From Flavobacteriaceae bacterium NBU2973 (lineage in GTDB: Bacteria > Bacteroidota > Bacteroidia > Flavobacteriales > Flavobacteriaceae), in the NCBI GenBank assembly GCA_026162565.1, contig JAOEIQ010000003.1, positions 248,001 through 312,000 of the forward strand: a stretch of 64,000 bases of DNA, written 5' to 3'. Made by a program: the position numbers and the translations under genes. Of this stretch, positions 25,501 through 33,996 are shown in pieces; the first letter of the stretch is position 1, and each line of letters starts with the position of its first letter. The notes beneath the pieces are model-generated. The model was not told the origin of the DNA. It was given only the letters and a program-made list of their open reading frames with translations, and searched no databases.

Positions 25501-27078
25501 ATGACAGCAACACAATGGCTTGTATTTTTCGTAGTAATTCAAATTATTCATGGATTAGGAACTTGGAAATTATATGTTAAAGCTGGACGACAAGCATGGG
25601 AAGCTTTCATCCCAATTTTTAATGCTGTCGTTCTAATGAAAATAATTAATCGTCCTTGGTGGTGGACTATACTTTTATTCTTACCTATCATCAACTTGAT
25701 TATGTTTCCTGTTGTTTGGGTTGAAACAGCCAGAAGCTTTGGTAAAAACACGTATTTAGATACCTTTTTAGCAGTTATAACTTTAGGTTTCTATAATTAC
25801 TACCTCAACTATTTTGTAGATGTAGAGTATGTTACAGATAGAAATTTGCAACCAAAATCATCATCTGGAGAGTGGGTAAGCTCAATCCTGTTTGCTATTG
25901 TTGCCGCTACTATGGTGCATACTTATTTTATGCAACCTTATGTAATTCCGTCATCATCATTAGAAAAATCATTATTAGTTGGCGACTTCTTACTGGTAAG
26001 TAAATTTCATTATGGAGCTAGAGTACCGATGACTACTGTTGCTGCACCAATGGTACATGATACCATTCCTGTAATTAAAAAGAAATCGTACATGTTTAGT
26101 GATGATTTTACAAAACGTAAAACATCGTGGTTAAACAAATTACAATTTCCGTATTTACGTATTCCTGGCTTCGAAAAAATTGATAGAAATGAAATCGTAG
26201 TTTTCAATCAACCTGCCGACACCTTGTTGGATATGAATGCCTTTAAACCAGACAGAAATTATTACAAACCAATTGATAAGAAAACAAATTTAGTAAAACG
26301 TTGTGTTGGTGTTGCTGGAGATACTCTTGAAGTTCGTGATGGTTTTGTGTATATAAATGGTGAGAAAAATGTATTACCAGATAGAGCGCATTTACAATTC
26401 TCATATTTTGTAAAACCAAAACAATACCAATTTAATCCAGCTCAAATGAAAGAGCGTTACGATATTACTGATGGTTTTGGATTAATGCGTGATAACACCT
26501 ACTATTTTAGTGCTATAAGTGATGAGGCTTTAGAAAAATTTAAAAACCATCCAAATGTAGGTGAGATTATTCCTAATAAACAAGAAAAAGGAAAACGTGA
26601 TCCAGACATTTTTCCTCATGATCCAAATTATAAATGGAATGTCGATAATTTTGGACCTTTATATATACCAAAAAAAGGAGCTTCAATTAATTTGAGTGTT
26701 GACAATTTACCGTTATACAAACGTGTAATTTCTGAATATGAGGGCAACGATTTAAAAGTAAATGGTAATCAAATTAGTATAAATGGTGAAGTAACTAGTA
26801 CCTATACCTTTAAACAAGATTACTATTGGATGATGGGAGATAACAGACACAATTCAATTGATGCTAGACGTTGGGGATTTGTACCATTCGACCACGTAGT
26901 TGGAAAACCAGTATTTATTTGGATGAGTTGGGATGGCTTTAAACCACGTTGGGATCGTTTTTTTACGACTGTAAGTGGAACAGGAAAAGCAACGTCTTTT
27001 TTAATACCATTTTTAGTTGTATTAGCCGGTTGGTTTGGTTTTAATAAATGGAGAAAGCATAAAAAATTAAATTCATAA
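25501..27078 (+). CDS. lepB: Signal peptidase I, extended Bacteroidota form
   Basis: This inner-membrane Ser/Lys peptidase removes Sec signal peptides. At 525 residues it is much longer than typical LepB (about 320). The N-terminal hydrophobic region (about 1-105, three to four helices with a WWWTI segment) resembles DUF5684-type membrane domains. The catalytic Ser is Ser153 in VIPSSSLEKSL and the general base is Lys266 in LVKRCVGVAGDTLEV. The GDNRHNSIDARRWGFVP box is present. A further membrane helix and basic tail end the protein. An insertion of over 100 residues (about 280-430) separates the boxes. Confidence 0.93.
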   Translation: MTATQWLVFFVVIQIIHGLGTWKLYVKAGRQAWEAFIPIFNAVVLMKIINRPWWWTILLFLPIINLIMFPVVWVETARSFGKNTYLDTFLAVITLGFYNYYLNYFVDVEYVTDRNLQPKSSSGEWVSSILFAIVAATMVHTYFMQPYVIPSSSLEKSLLVGDFLLVSKFHYGARVPMTTVAAPMVHDTIPVIKKKSYMFSDDFTKRKTSWLNKLQFPYLRIPGFEKIDRNEIVVFNQPADTLLDMNAFKPDRNYYKPIDKKTNLVKRCVGVAGDTLEVRDGFVYINGEKNVLPDRAHLQFSYFVKPKQYQFNPAQMKERYDITDGFGLMRDNTYYFSAISDEALEKFKNHPNVGEIIPNKQEKGKRDPDIFPHDPNYKWNVDNFGPLYIPKKGASINLSVDNLPLYKRVISEYEGNDLKVNGNQISINGEVTSTYTFKQDYYWMMGDNRHNSIDARRWGFVPFDHVVGKPVFIWMSWDGFKPRWDRFFTTVSGTGKATSFLIPFLVVLAGWFGFNKWRKHKKLNS

Positions 27079-27080
27079 TA

Positions 27081-27746
27081 ATGAAAGTTAAAAACTTACT
27101 TCTATCTATAATTTGCCTTTTAGTATTCTCTATTTCCCATGGTCAAAATGAATTTAAAATTGGTTTAAATCTTGGAGGTACACTTTCTAGTGTACGTGGT
27201 AATGATATTGCAGAAGAAAACAAAGCTGCTTTAGATTTTTTGGTTGGTGCTTCATTTGAATATTCTTTTAATCAAAACACCTCTATAATTTCAAATATAA
27301 ATTACGAACGTAAAAGTTACAGTCAAGATGTTGACTCCTCTGAATTTATTTTAGATGGCTTTGATCCTTTAATTGGGAATGGAGAAATAAAAATTAGATC
27401 TACACTTTCTTACTTATCAATTCCAATTATGTTAAAATATAATTTTGGTGCAAATAAAAACTTTTTTATCAATGGAGGTCCATATATAGGTTTTTTCTTA
27501 GATTCTGGAGTAAAAGTAGATGGAGAGAAAGTTAAAGACGATAGTAATGATATATTTAATTCTACAGACTTCGGTTTGTCTTTTGGTATTGGAACAAAAG
27601 TAAAACTAAATGAAACCAATAATTTAAATATCGAATTACGAAATAATTTAGGATTAAGCAATATTAGTGCTGTAGCTGTTATAGATGACGGAACAGTAAA
27701 AACTAACTCCATAAATTTAATCTTTAATTGGGAGTTTGAACTTTAA
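27081..27746 (+). CDS. Outer-membrane beta-barrel protein (porin family)
   Basis: This 221-residue protein has a signal peptide (about 1-21, ending SHGQ) and amphipathic strands throughout (FKIGLNLGGT, ALDFLVGASFEYSF, IPIMLKYNFG, FFINGGPYIGFFLDSG). It belongs to the OMP_b-brl_2/PorT-like group. It starts 2 nt after the lepB stop. The cargo or function is unknown. Confidence 0.78.
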   Translation: MKVKNLLLSIICLLVFSISHGQNEFKIGLNLGGTLSSVRGNDIAEENKAALDFLVGASFEYSFNQNTSIISNINYERKSYSQDVDSSEFILDGFDPLIGNGEIKIRSTLSYLSIPIMLKYNFGANKNFFINGGPYIGFFLDSGVKVDGEKVKDDSNDIFNSTDFGLSFGIGTKVKLNETNNLNIELRNNLGLSNISAVAVIDDGTVKTNSINLIFNWEFEL

Positions 27747-27755
27747 TTCATTTTA

Positions 27756-28376
27756 ATGAACGTTTTAATTCATCCAAGTTACTTTCCAAATATTGCCAAT
27801 TTTGTTGCCTTATTAAAGGCAGATACTATTACCTTTGAAGTAAGTGATAATTACCAAAAGCAAACCTACAGAAATAGAACTACTATTTATGGTGCAAATG
27901 GTAAATTAGCATTAGCGATTCCTGTAAACTTCACCCAAAAAAAAAGACAACTTTATCGAGATGTTAAAATTCATAATGATGAGAAGTGGCAGATTAACCA
28001 TTGGAAATCATTAGAATCTGCTTATAAAATGTCACCATTTTTTGAGTTTTATCAGGACGACCTAAAACCACTTTTCGAACAAGAAGAAACCAATTTATTA
28101 GATTTTAATTTTAAATGCTTTAAAGTGATCTCTGATTGCTTACAATTAAATTTTAAGTTTGATAAAACAATGGACTATGAAAAAACTCCAAAAGATAAAA
28201 TTGATTTAAGACAACTAGTGAATACTAAAAAAGAGGTGAATCAAAATTTTAATTCCTATACACAAGTATTTACTCAAAAACATGGCTATATATCTGACTT
28301 AAGCATTCTTGATTTACTCTTTAACGAAGGACCAAACGCAGAGAATTATTTAAGCCAACAATCGTTAAACTATTAA
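27756..28376 (+). CDS. WbqC-family protein
   Basis: This 206-residue protein matches the WbqC-like family: an opening IHPSYFPNIANFVALLKADTITFEV with an early His, YRNRTTIYGANGKLALAIPV, and a QINHWKSLESAYKMSPFFEFY block. The family is linked to polysaccharide or glycan loci and was proposed to have transferase activity; the biochemical role is unsettled. It shares one base with the next gene's ATG (TAATG) and belongs to the parA-lepB run. Confidence 0.88.
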   Translation: MNVLIHPSYFPNIANFVALLKADTITFEVSDNYQKQTYRNRTTIYGANGKLALAIPVNFTQKKRQLYRDVKIHNDEKWQINHWKSLESAYKMSPFFEFYQDDLKPLFEQEETNLLDFNFKCFKVISDCLQLNFKFDKTMDYEKTPKDKIDLRQLVNTKKEVNQNFNSYTQVFTQKHGYISDLSILDLLFNEGPNAENYLSQQSLNY

Positions 28377-28684
28377 TGCTTCAACCAATAGTACATTATG
28401 GCATTCACTTTGGATTACCTTTAGTATTTGCTTTAGTTTTTTTTAAAAACAGTTGGTCTAAAGCATATATCATTATGATACTTGGTATGCTTATAGATTT
28501 AGATCATGTATTAGCTGACCCAATTTTTGATGCAAATAGATGTAGTATCAACTTCCACCCTTTACATACTTATTATGCTATGTGTATGTATATATTGCTT
28601 CTACTCTTTAAAAAGACTCGATTAATTGGCATAGGACTTTGCATACATATAATCGCAGATTATGTAGATTGCTATTTAATGTAA
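28376..28684 (+). CDS. DUF6122 membrane protein (YdjM-like)
   Basis: This 102-residue protein has three hydrophobic helices. His/Asp residues cluster at LIDLDHVLADP, FHPLHTYYAM and HIIADYVDCY. The LxDxDH and HxxH pattern resembles membrane-bound metal-dependent hydrolases of the YdjM/DUF457 type, so metal binding is likely, but the reaction is unknown. It overlaps the WbqC gene by one base. A dispersed palindromic repeat lies just after it. Confidence 0.75.
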   Translation: MLQPIVHYGIHFGLPLVFALVFFKNSWSKAYIIMILGMLIDLDHVLADPIFDANRCSINFHPLHTYYAMCMYILLLLFKKTRLIGIGLCIHIIADYVDCYLM

Positions 28685-28696
28685 TAGATAAGATCA

Positions 28697-28747
28697 GAGA
28701 GATTGCCACGTCTCTAGACTAAAACGTCAGGAGCCTCGCAATGACAC
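28697..28747. repeat. Dispersed palindromic repeat (ATTGC...GCAAT type), copy 1
   Basis: AGAGATTGCCACG (28698-28710) and CTCGCAATGACAC (28735-28747) bracket a partly palindromic centre with ACGTCTC/AACGTC-like arms. The outer ATTGC/GCAAT arms are inverted. It occupies the gap between convergent genes. Related shorter copies are at 33949 and 54341. Confidence 0.65.
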
Positions 28748-28752
28748 AAATA

Positions 28753-29775
28753 TTAATGTAGTTTTACTTCAGCGATTACAGGAAAATGATCTGATAATTT
28801 TTCGTCTAAAGTTTTAAAACTATTAACTGTAAATGCCTTATCAACTAACACATAATCAATCCTGATTGGGAAGTATTTAAAATTAAACGTTTTACCAAAA
28901 CCATTACCAGCTTCTTCAAAAGCATCAATTAAATCACCTTTAATCTTTCTATACACATAAGAATATGGTGTGTTATTAAAATCGCCACAAATTATCATTG
29001 GATACTCACATGATTTTTTGTGTAATAAAAACAATTCACTTTGAAATTGCTGCATTACAAAAGTCTTTCCTATACTTTTAAATATACGCTCAGAATCCTC
29101 TGTATTTAATTGCTCTACATCTTGAGTAATTCGAAGCGATTCTAAATGCACATTATAAACTCTAATAGTATCTTTACCCTTAACTATGTCTGCAAAAATT
29201 GCATTATTAGCTGTGTCTGGAAATTCTATAGAACCAGAATTAACTATAGGGAATTTAGAAAAAATAGCTTGACCATACTTAATACGTTTTCCAGACAGCT
29301 TTTCATATTTATGTGGATAAAAAGACAAATTTACGCTTTGATGAGGATGGTATTCTTGAATACTTAAAATATCTGGTTGCTGTTGTTTGATTAAATTTAC
29401 AATTTTGGTCTCAACATTTTTTTCTGGAATCCAATCGTATAAATTAAATAATCTAACATTATAATTCATTACAGATATATTCTCTGAATCGGCTACTTTT
29501 TTTGATGATGAAAACTTATATAACGACCCAAGATAGTTATAGCCAAATACCAGAACAATGAGTGATACTAAAAGTTGTTTTTTAACCTTTAATAGCCAAT
29601 ACACAAAGAATAGGACATTTAGTATAATAAGCAACGGAACAGCCAGACTTAAAACGGATAGTAAAGAAAAATTTTTGGGAGCAACATAAGGTAATAAGTA
29701 GGAAAGCAGTAACATAGTGGCTGCAATAGAATTGAAGAAAAAAACTAATTTATCTATAAATTTTAACTTCTTCAT
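28753..29775 (-). CDS. Membrane-anchored endonuclease/exonuclease/phosphatase family protein
   Basis: This 340-residue protein has two or three N-terminal membrane helices (about 10-95) followed by an EEP domain with all motifs: MNYNVRLFN, IQEYHP (metal Glu), VHLES, GDFNNTPYS (catalytic Asp/Asn) and SDHFPV (His). The catalytic domain faces one side of the membrane; the substrate (nucleic acid, phospholipid or inositol phosphate) cannot be told. It is the last gene of the mutL-rhomboid operon, whose ATG follows the upstream stop with no gap. Confidence 0.88.
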   Translation of the reverse strand: MKKLKFIDKLVFFFNSIAATMLLLSYLLPYVAPKNFSLLSVLSLAVPLLIILNVLFFVYWLLKVKKQLLVSLIVLVFGYNYLGSLYKFSSSKKVADSENISVMNYNVRLFNLYDWIPEKNVETKIVNLIKQQQPDILSIQEYHPHQSVNLSFYPHKYEKLSGKRIKYGQAIFSKFPIVNSGSIEFPDTANNAIFADIVKGKDTIRVYNVHLESLRITQDVEQLNTEDSERIFKSIGKTFVMQQFQSELFLLHKKSCEYPMIICGDFNNTPYSYVYRKIKGDLIDAFEEAGNGFGKTFNFKYFPIRIDYVLVDKAFTVNSFKTLDEKLSDHFPVIAEVKLH

Positions 29776-30657
29776 TTAAGAGTTTTTTCCTGCTTTAAAT
29801 AAGAATTCTTTTTCCTCTTTCGTCAAACTTTCGTAACCACTCTTACTTATTTTATCTAGAATAGTATCGATTTGCTTTTGCTTATTAAACTGATTAAACT
29901 CTTGTTTGCTATGTCCCGCAAAATCTTTTTTCTTTTTATGAACCGTTTTTAAGTTACCCGTTTTAGATCTAGAAAACCAACTAACTACTGTATCCATCAG
30001 TTTTTCAAAACCAGTACCAATATCATTACCTTTATGCAATTGTTTGGCGTAAAAATAACCTAATAAAGCACCTCCAAGATGTGCTATATTACCTCCTGCA
30101 TTGGCACCAAAAAGTCCTAATACATCAAAAGCAATCATGGCAACTCCAAGATACCATAACTTAATATTAAACGTAAAAAAACGCACCTCCTTTTCTGGCA
30201 TGTACACACATAAAAATATGAGAAGAGCACGAACTCCAGCAGAGGCTCCAACCAAAGCAGAAGCTGGACTCAACATACTACTAGGTAAAATATTATAAAA
30301 TGCTAAAAATGAAACACCTCCAACTATAATACCCAAAAAGTAAATATTAAGAGACATTTTGCCACTAAACAAATTCTCTAAAATTCGCGTTACAAAATAT
30401 AATATTACGACATTAAAAAACAGATGTATAAAATCGTAATGTGCAAATCCATAGGTTATTATAGACCAAGGTTGACTTAAAAAACTAAAAAAATCGCTTG
30501 GCAGTTCTATCCAGTTAAGAGATGTGCCTCTTTGTAGATTTGATACAATTTTTAAGAACTTACCAATTAAAAATATAGCAATATTAATTGCTATTATTTT
30601 TTCAAAGCTATTGAGTCGTTGTAGTTTATCTTTTATGTCTTGGTTGAGGCTTGTCAT
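29776..30657 (-). CDS. Rhomboid family intramembrane serine protease
   Basis: This 293-residue protein has about six membrane helices (about 20-200) and a long cytosolic basic tail. The catalytic Ser139 lies in GASAGVRA (GxSx, not the usual GxSG), with His193 in AHLGGALLG completing the dyad. An early HLFFNVVILYF helix matches the family's HxxxN region. The tail (about 210-293) contains a conserved-looking DxILDKISKSGYESLTKEEKEFLFKA element. It is the second of two adjacent rhomboids; substrates are unknown. Confidence 0.88.
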   Translation of the reverse strand: MTSLNQDIKDKLQRLNSFEKIIAINIAIFLIGKFLKIVSNLQRGTSLNWIELPSDFFSFLSQPWSIITYGFAHYDFIHLFFNVVILYFVTRILENLFSGKMSLNIYFLGIIVGGVSFLAFYNILPSSMLSPASALVGASAGVRALLIFLCVYMPEKEVRFFTFNIKLWYLGVAMIAFDVLGLFGANAGGNIAHLGGALLGYFYAKQLHKGNDIGTGFEKLMDTVVSWFSRSKTGNLKTVHKKKKDFAGHSKQEFNQFNKQKQIDTILDKISKSGYESLTKEEKEFLFKAGKNS

Positions 30658-30663
30658 TTTGTC

Positions 30664-31413
30664 TTAATTCCAACGGTATTTATCAAATTGATCTTTCTTC
30701 CAAAAATACATCATTAAAAATCCAGTTAAAGCGCCACCAATATGTGCAACATATGCCGTATTACTAGGACTAAATATTGAAACTCCAGTAATAGCAGAAA
30801 ATAAATCTAAAGCGATTATTCCTGGGATAAAATACTTTGCCTTAACAGGAACTGGAAAAAATATGAGCATTAGTTTACTATCTGGAAACAACATTCCAAA
30901 AGCAACGAGTATACCCATAATTGCTCCTGAAGCACCAACCATAGAGCCATTAAATACACTTAAAAAGGATTGTAGTTCATCTCCCAAAATACCTTGCCAT
31001 TGAGTATTATACTTGCCTTGACTTAAGGTATCTAGTATTTGCGTTTTATCTATTCCAGATTCAACCAATGTATTTAATCCATTAGTGTAAGTAAAATAGT
31101 AATAAGCCAACATGCATAAAGCTGCCCCTAATCCAGCAGATATATAGAAGAATATAAACTTTCTCTTACCAAAAACTTGTTCTACAGCTGTACCAAACAT
31201 CCAAAGCGCAAACATATTGAATAATAAATGCGTAAAATTACCATGCATAAACATATGTGTTATTATTTGCCATGGCTGAAACAGTTGGTTTTTCGGAAAA
31301 TATAATGCGAATAAATCATAAAATAATTGCCCTCCACCAATACTCATAGTTCCAATAAACATAAGAACATTTATAATTAATAAGTGCTTTACTGTATCTG
31401 TTATTCCTCTCAT
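30664..31413 (-). CDS. Rhomboid family intramembrane serine protease
   Basis: This 249-residue protein has six membrane helices. HGNFTHLLFNMFALWMFG contains the H-x3-N oxyanion region. The catalytic Ser162 lies in GASGAIMG and His224 in AHIGGALTG. A loop of about 50 residues after helix 3 (about 108-155) is longer than in GlpG. Its ATG follows the mutL stop directly. It differs from the neighbouring rhomboid enough to suggest an old duplication. Confidence 0.92.
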   Translation of the reverse strand: MRGITDTVKHLLIINVLMFIGTMSIGGGQLFYDLFALYFPKNQLFQPWQIITHMFMHGNFTHLLFNMFALWMFGTAVEQVFGKRKFIFFYISAGLGAALCMLAYYYFTYTNGLNTLVESGIDKTQILDTLSQGKYNTQWQGILGDELQSFLSVFNGSMVGASGAIMGILVAFGMLFPDSKLMLIFFPVPVKAKYFIPGIIALDLFSAITGVSIFSPSNTAYVAHIGGALTGFLMMYFWKKDQFDKYRWN

Positions 31414-33252
31414 TTAATTAAATTTCTTGTCAATATCATCACTACTTACTGTAATAAATGTTTTAGTTCCAAAAGGTGTTACATTTGGTTCTTTACAAGC
31501 AAACAAACTATTTAATATATGTTCTTGTTCTTGTTGCGTTAAAGATTGCCCATTTTTTACAGCCAACGATTTTGCTAGTGATTTTGCTAACATATCAGTT
31601 TGACTAAAATGACTGTCAGGCACCTCATTTTGCACATCATTAATAAGCATCTCTAAAATTTTAAAAACACTAGTTTCTGAAGCACTAACAGGAATTCCTG
31701 TTAAAGCCACTCCTTCTTTACTTAACTTTGAAAATACAAAACCTGTTTGTGCTAATTGCGATTCTAGTTCTTTTATAATCGAAATTTCAGATGTTGAAAA
31801 TTCCAACTCTAACGGAAACAACAACTGTTGACTTACAGCTTCTTTAACTGTTAAATCTTGTAAAAATTGTTCGTATAAAATTCTTTGGTGTGCTTTATTT
31901 TGATTTATGATTAGCATCCCAGATTTAATAGTGTTAACTATATACTTGTTTTGAAGTTGAAAGGTCGTAACAACTTTATTAGTGTCTTCATCAAAAATTT
32001 GCTGTGTACTGGCATCACTTTCAAATTGCATATTGGTGTCAAAATTTGAAAACTCATCATCAGATTGCAAACCAACATACAAACTTTCCCAACCTGCAGT
32101 AGATTCTTTTTTAAAGGAAACCGATTGTTTACTTTGCTCTTTTTCAGAAAAGGGATTAAAACTTCTATCTACTTCTACAGTAGGAACAGACGCGCCTTTA
32201 TCGTGATAATTATAAGGTGTGTCCATAGTTGCATCACGATCAAAATCTAAAACAGGTGCAATATTAAATTGCCCAAGACTATGTTTTACAGCAGAACGTA
32301 AAATGGCATATAAACTGTGCTCATCGTCAAACTTAATCTCTGTTTTAGTAGGATGAATATTAATATCGATTGTTTTAGGATCAACTCTTAAATTTAAAAA
32401 ATAACTAGCATGAGTACCATCTCTCAATAGACCATCAAAGGCACTGTTAATAGCATGATTTAAATAAGAACTTTTAATAAAACGATCGTTAACAAAAAAG
32501 AACTGTTCACCTCGTGTTTTTTTAGCGTATTCAGGCTTAACAACAAATCCTGATACTTTTAAGAGCTCTGTATCTTCCTTCACAGGAACTAGTCGTTCAT
32601 TGGTTTTAGTACCAAAAATATTAACAATACGTTGCCTGTAATTACTTTCTGGTAAATTAAAAATCTCACTTCCGTTATGATGTAACGTAAAACTTATATC
32701 TGCATGTGCTAAAGCCACACGATGAAACTCATCAATTATATGACGTGTTTCTACTGGATTAGATTTTAAAAAATTACGTCTAGCAGGAATATTGAAAAAC
32801 AGGTTTTTAACGGCAACAGATGTTCCTGTTGGAGTAACAACCACCTCTTGAGACGTTACGTCACTACCCTCGATAATAATGTGAGTTCCAACTTCTTCAT
32901 GTTCTCGTTTAGTTTTTAGCTCTACATGAGCAATGGCAGCTATACTTGCTAATGCCTCACCTCTAAATCCTTTAGTATGTAATTGAAATAAATCGTCTGC
33001 TTGACGAATTTTTGAGGTGGCATGACGCTCAAAACTCAATCGCGCATCAGTTTGGCTCATACCTACTCCATTATCTATAACTTGAATAAGGGTTTTACCA
33101 GCATCTTTAATAATTAGTTTTACAAAAGTTGCTTGAGCATCTATGGCGTTTTCAAGAAGTTCTTTAACTACAGAAGCTGGACGTTGCACGACTTCTCCAG
33201 CAGCTATCTGATTAGCTACATGGTCTGGTAATAATTGTATGATGTCTGCCAT
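31414..33252 (-). CDS. mutL: DNA mismatch repair protein MutL
   Basis: This GHKL ATPase couples MutS mismatch recognition to strand removal. It has 612 residues. The N-terminal ATPase motifs are intact (KELLENAIDA, DNGVGM, HATSKI, TKGFRGEALASIAA), followed by the transducer (to about 330), a linker and the C-terminal dimerisation domain. The endonuclease motif DQHAx2Ex4E is degraded to NQNKAHQRILYE (450-461), and the C-terminal CPHGRP-type motif reads VTPFGTKTF. The nuclease site is therefore probably inactive. It is located between two microproteins upstream and two rhomboids downstream, with spacing of 7 nt or less. Confidence 0.96.
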   Translation of the reverse strand: MADIIQLLPDHVANQIAAGEVVQRPASVVKELLENAIDAQATFVKLIIKDAGKTLIQVIDNGVGMSQTDARLSFERHATSKIRQADDLFQLHTKGFRGEALASIAAIAHVELKTKREHEEVGTHIIIEGSDVTSQEVVVTPTGTSVAVKNLFFNIPARRNFLKSNPVETRHIIDEFHRVALAHADISFTLHHNGSEIFNLPESNYRQRIVNIFGTKTNERLVPVKEDTELLKVSGFVVKPEYAKKTRGEQFFFVNDRFIKSSYLNHAINSAFDGLLRDGTHASYFLNLRVDPKTIDINIHPTKTEIKFDDEHSLYAILRSAVKHSLGQFNIAPVLDFDRDATMDTPYNYHDKGASVPTVEVDRSFNPFSEKEQSKQSVSFKKESTAGWESLYVGLQSDDEFSNFDTNMQFESDASTQQIFDEDTNKVVTTFQLQNKYIVNTIKSGMLIINQNKAHQRILYEQFLQDLTVKEAVSQQLLFPLELEFSTSEISIIKELESQLAQTGFVFSKLSKEGVALTGIPVSASETSVFKILEMLINDVQNEVPDSHFSQTDMLAKSLAKSLAVKNGQSLTQQEQEHILNSLFACKEPNVTPFGTKTFITVSSDDIDKKFN

Positions 33253-33259
33253 TTATAGT

Positions 33260-33559
33260 TTAAGAAAAGAAAATAGATAAATCGAAATCTAAAATGTATA
33301 AAGAAATAAATACCAAGATTAAAGCTATGATATAAATTGTTGTATTGAATTCTGAATTATTTCTATTTCTACTACTTTTTCTAGTCTCGTGCCAATGACC
33401 TGAAAAATCATTATCATTTAATGTTTCAGCATAGGCATCAAATTTAGTTGGATATGATAACTCGTCAGTATCTTTCTTACCTTTATAATATCTAGGAGTA
33501 TAATTAAACCTTTTATTTTTTGGTAATCCCTTAAATAACTTAAACTTTATTGGTCCCAT
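33260..33559 (-). CDS. Tail-anchored microprotein with KRFNY and WxExRxSS motifs (copy B)
   Basis: This 99-residue protein has a basic N-terminus (KNKRFNYTPRYYKGKK), a polar middle, then HWHETRKSSRNRNNS just before a single C-terminal membrane helix (about 77-97). From memory, relatives are sometimes labelled 'riboflavin synthase subunit beta', but there is no enzyme domain; the label probably spread from the ribH neighbour. It shares its layout and both short motifs with the protein encoded just upstream. It is 7 nt before mutL and likely cotranscribed. The function is unknown. Confidence 0.75.
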   Translation of the reverse strand: MGPIKFKLFKGLPKNKRFNYTPRYYKGKKDTDELSYPTKFDAYAETLNDNDFSGHWHETRKSSRNRNNSEFNTTIYIIALILVFISLYILDFDLSIFFS

Positions 33560-33566
33560 AATATTA

Positions 33567-33782
33567 TTAATTTATATATCCATTAAGAATGTAGATCAAA
33601 ATAAAAGCAAAAACTAAAAAAACGATAAGCATGGGCATTGAAGTAATAAAACTTTTTTTTCTTTTAGAACTTCCTCGGATTTCATCCCATTTAGCTTTTA
33701 AATCATCATGAGATTGAGACTTTTTCGAATCTGAAATCTTAGTCTTATAATTAAAACGTTTTGGTTTTCGCTGATTAAACAT
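33567..33782 (-). CDS. Tail-anchored microprotein with KRFNY and WxExRxSS motifs (copy A)
   Basis: This 71-residue protein starts at the ATG at 33782; the codon before it is a TTG. It has the N-terminal RKPKRFNYKTK, the central KWDEIRGSSKRKKS and a C-terminal helix (about 50-69) ending GYIN. Compared with the next gene's product it keeps KRFNY, W-x-E-x-R-x-S-S and the basic cluster before the membrane, so the two are paralogues from a tandem duplication. The basic face should sit in the cytoplasm. It is the first gene of the mutL operon. Confidence 0.72.
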   Translation of the reverse strand: MFNQRKPKRFNYKTKISDSKKSQSHDDLKAKWDEIRGSSKRKKSFITSMPMLIVFLVFAFILIYILNGYIN

Positions 33783-33948
33783 CAATATTACCTAAATTAG
33801 ATCATTGCTCTAAAGTACTCAAAATACTAGTAATTTTAGATAAAGGCGTCTTAAAATTTGTTAACAAGATTAAAGTAAAATCAACCTACCATTACGAAGG
33901 AATTCTCCAAACGATTGAAATAAACTCTAAAGTAAATTAGAATTTAAA

Positions 33949-33991
33949 AGATTACCACAACTGACTTAATTGTCAGTTTCGCAATGACACT
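33949..33991. repeat. Dispersed palindromic repeat (ATTGC...GCAAT type), copy 2
   Basis: AGATTACCACA (33949-33959) and TTTCGCAATGACAC (33977-33990) enclose the inverted repeat CTGAC-TTAATT-GTCAG. It lies between ribH and the mutL operon. The rest of 33783-33996 holds no ORF I can support. Confidence 0.6.
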
Positions 33992-33996
33992 ATAAT

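Noticed and set aside
33260-33559. Riboflavin synthase subunit beta
   Set aside because: No lumazine or riboflavin synthase domain is present; the protein is a tail-anchored microprotein, and the true ribH is at 33997-34479.
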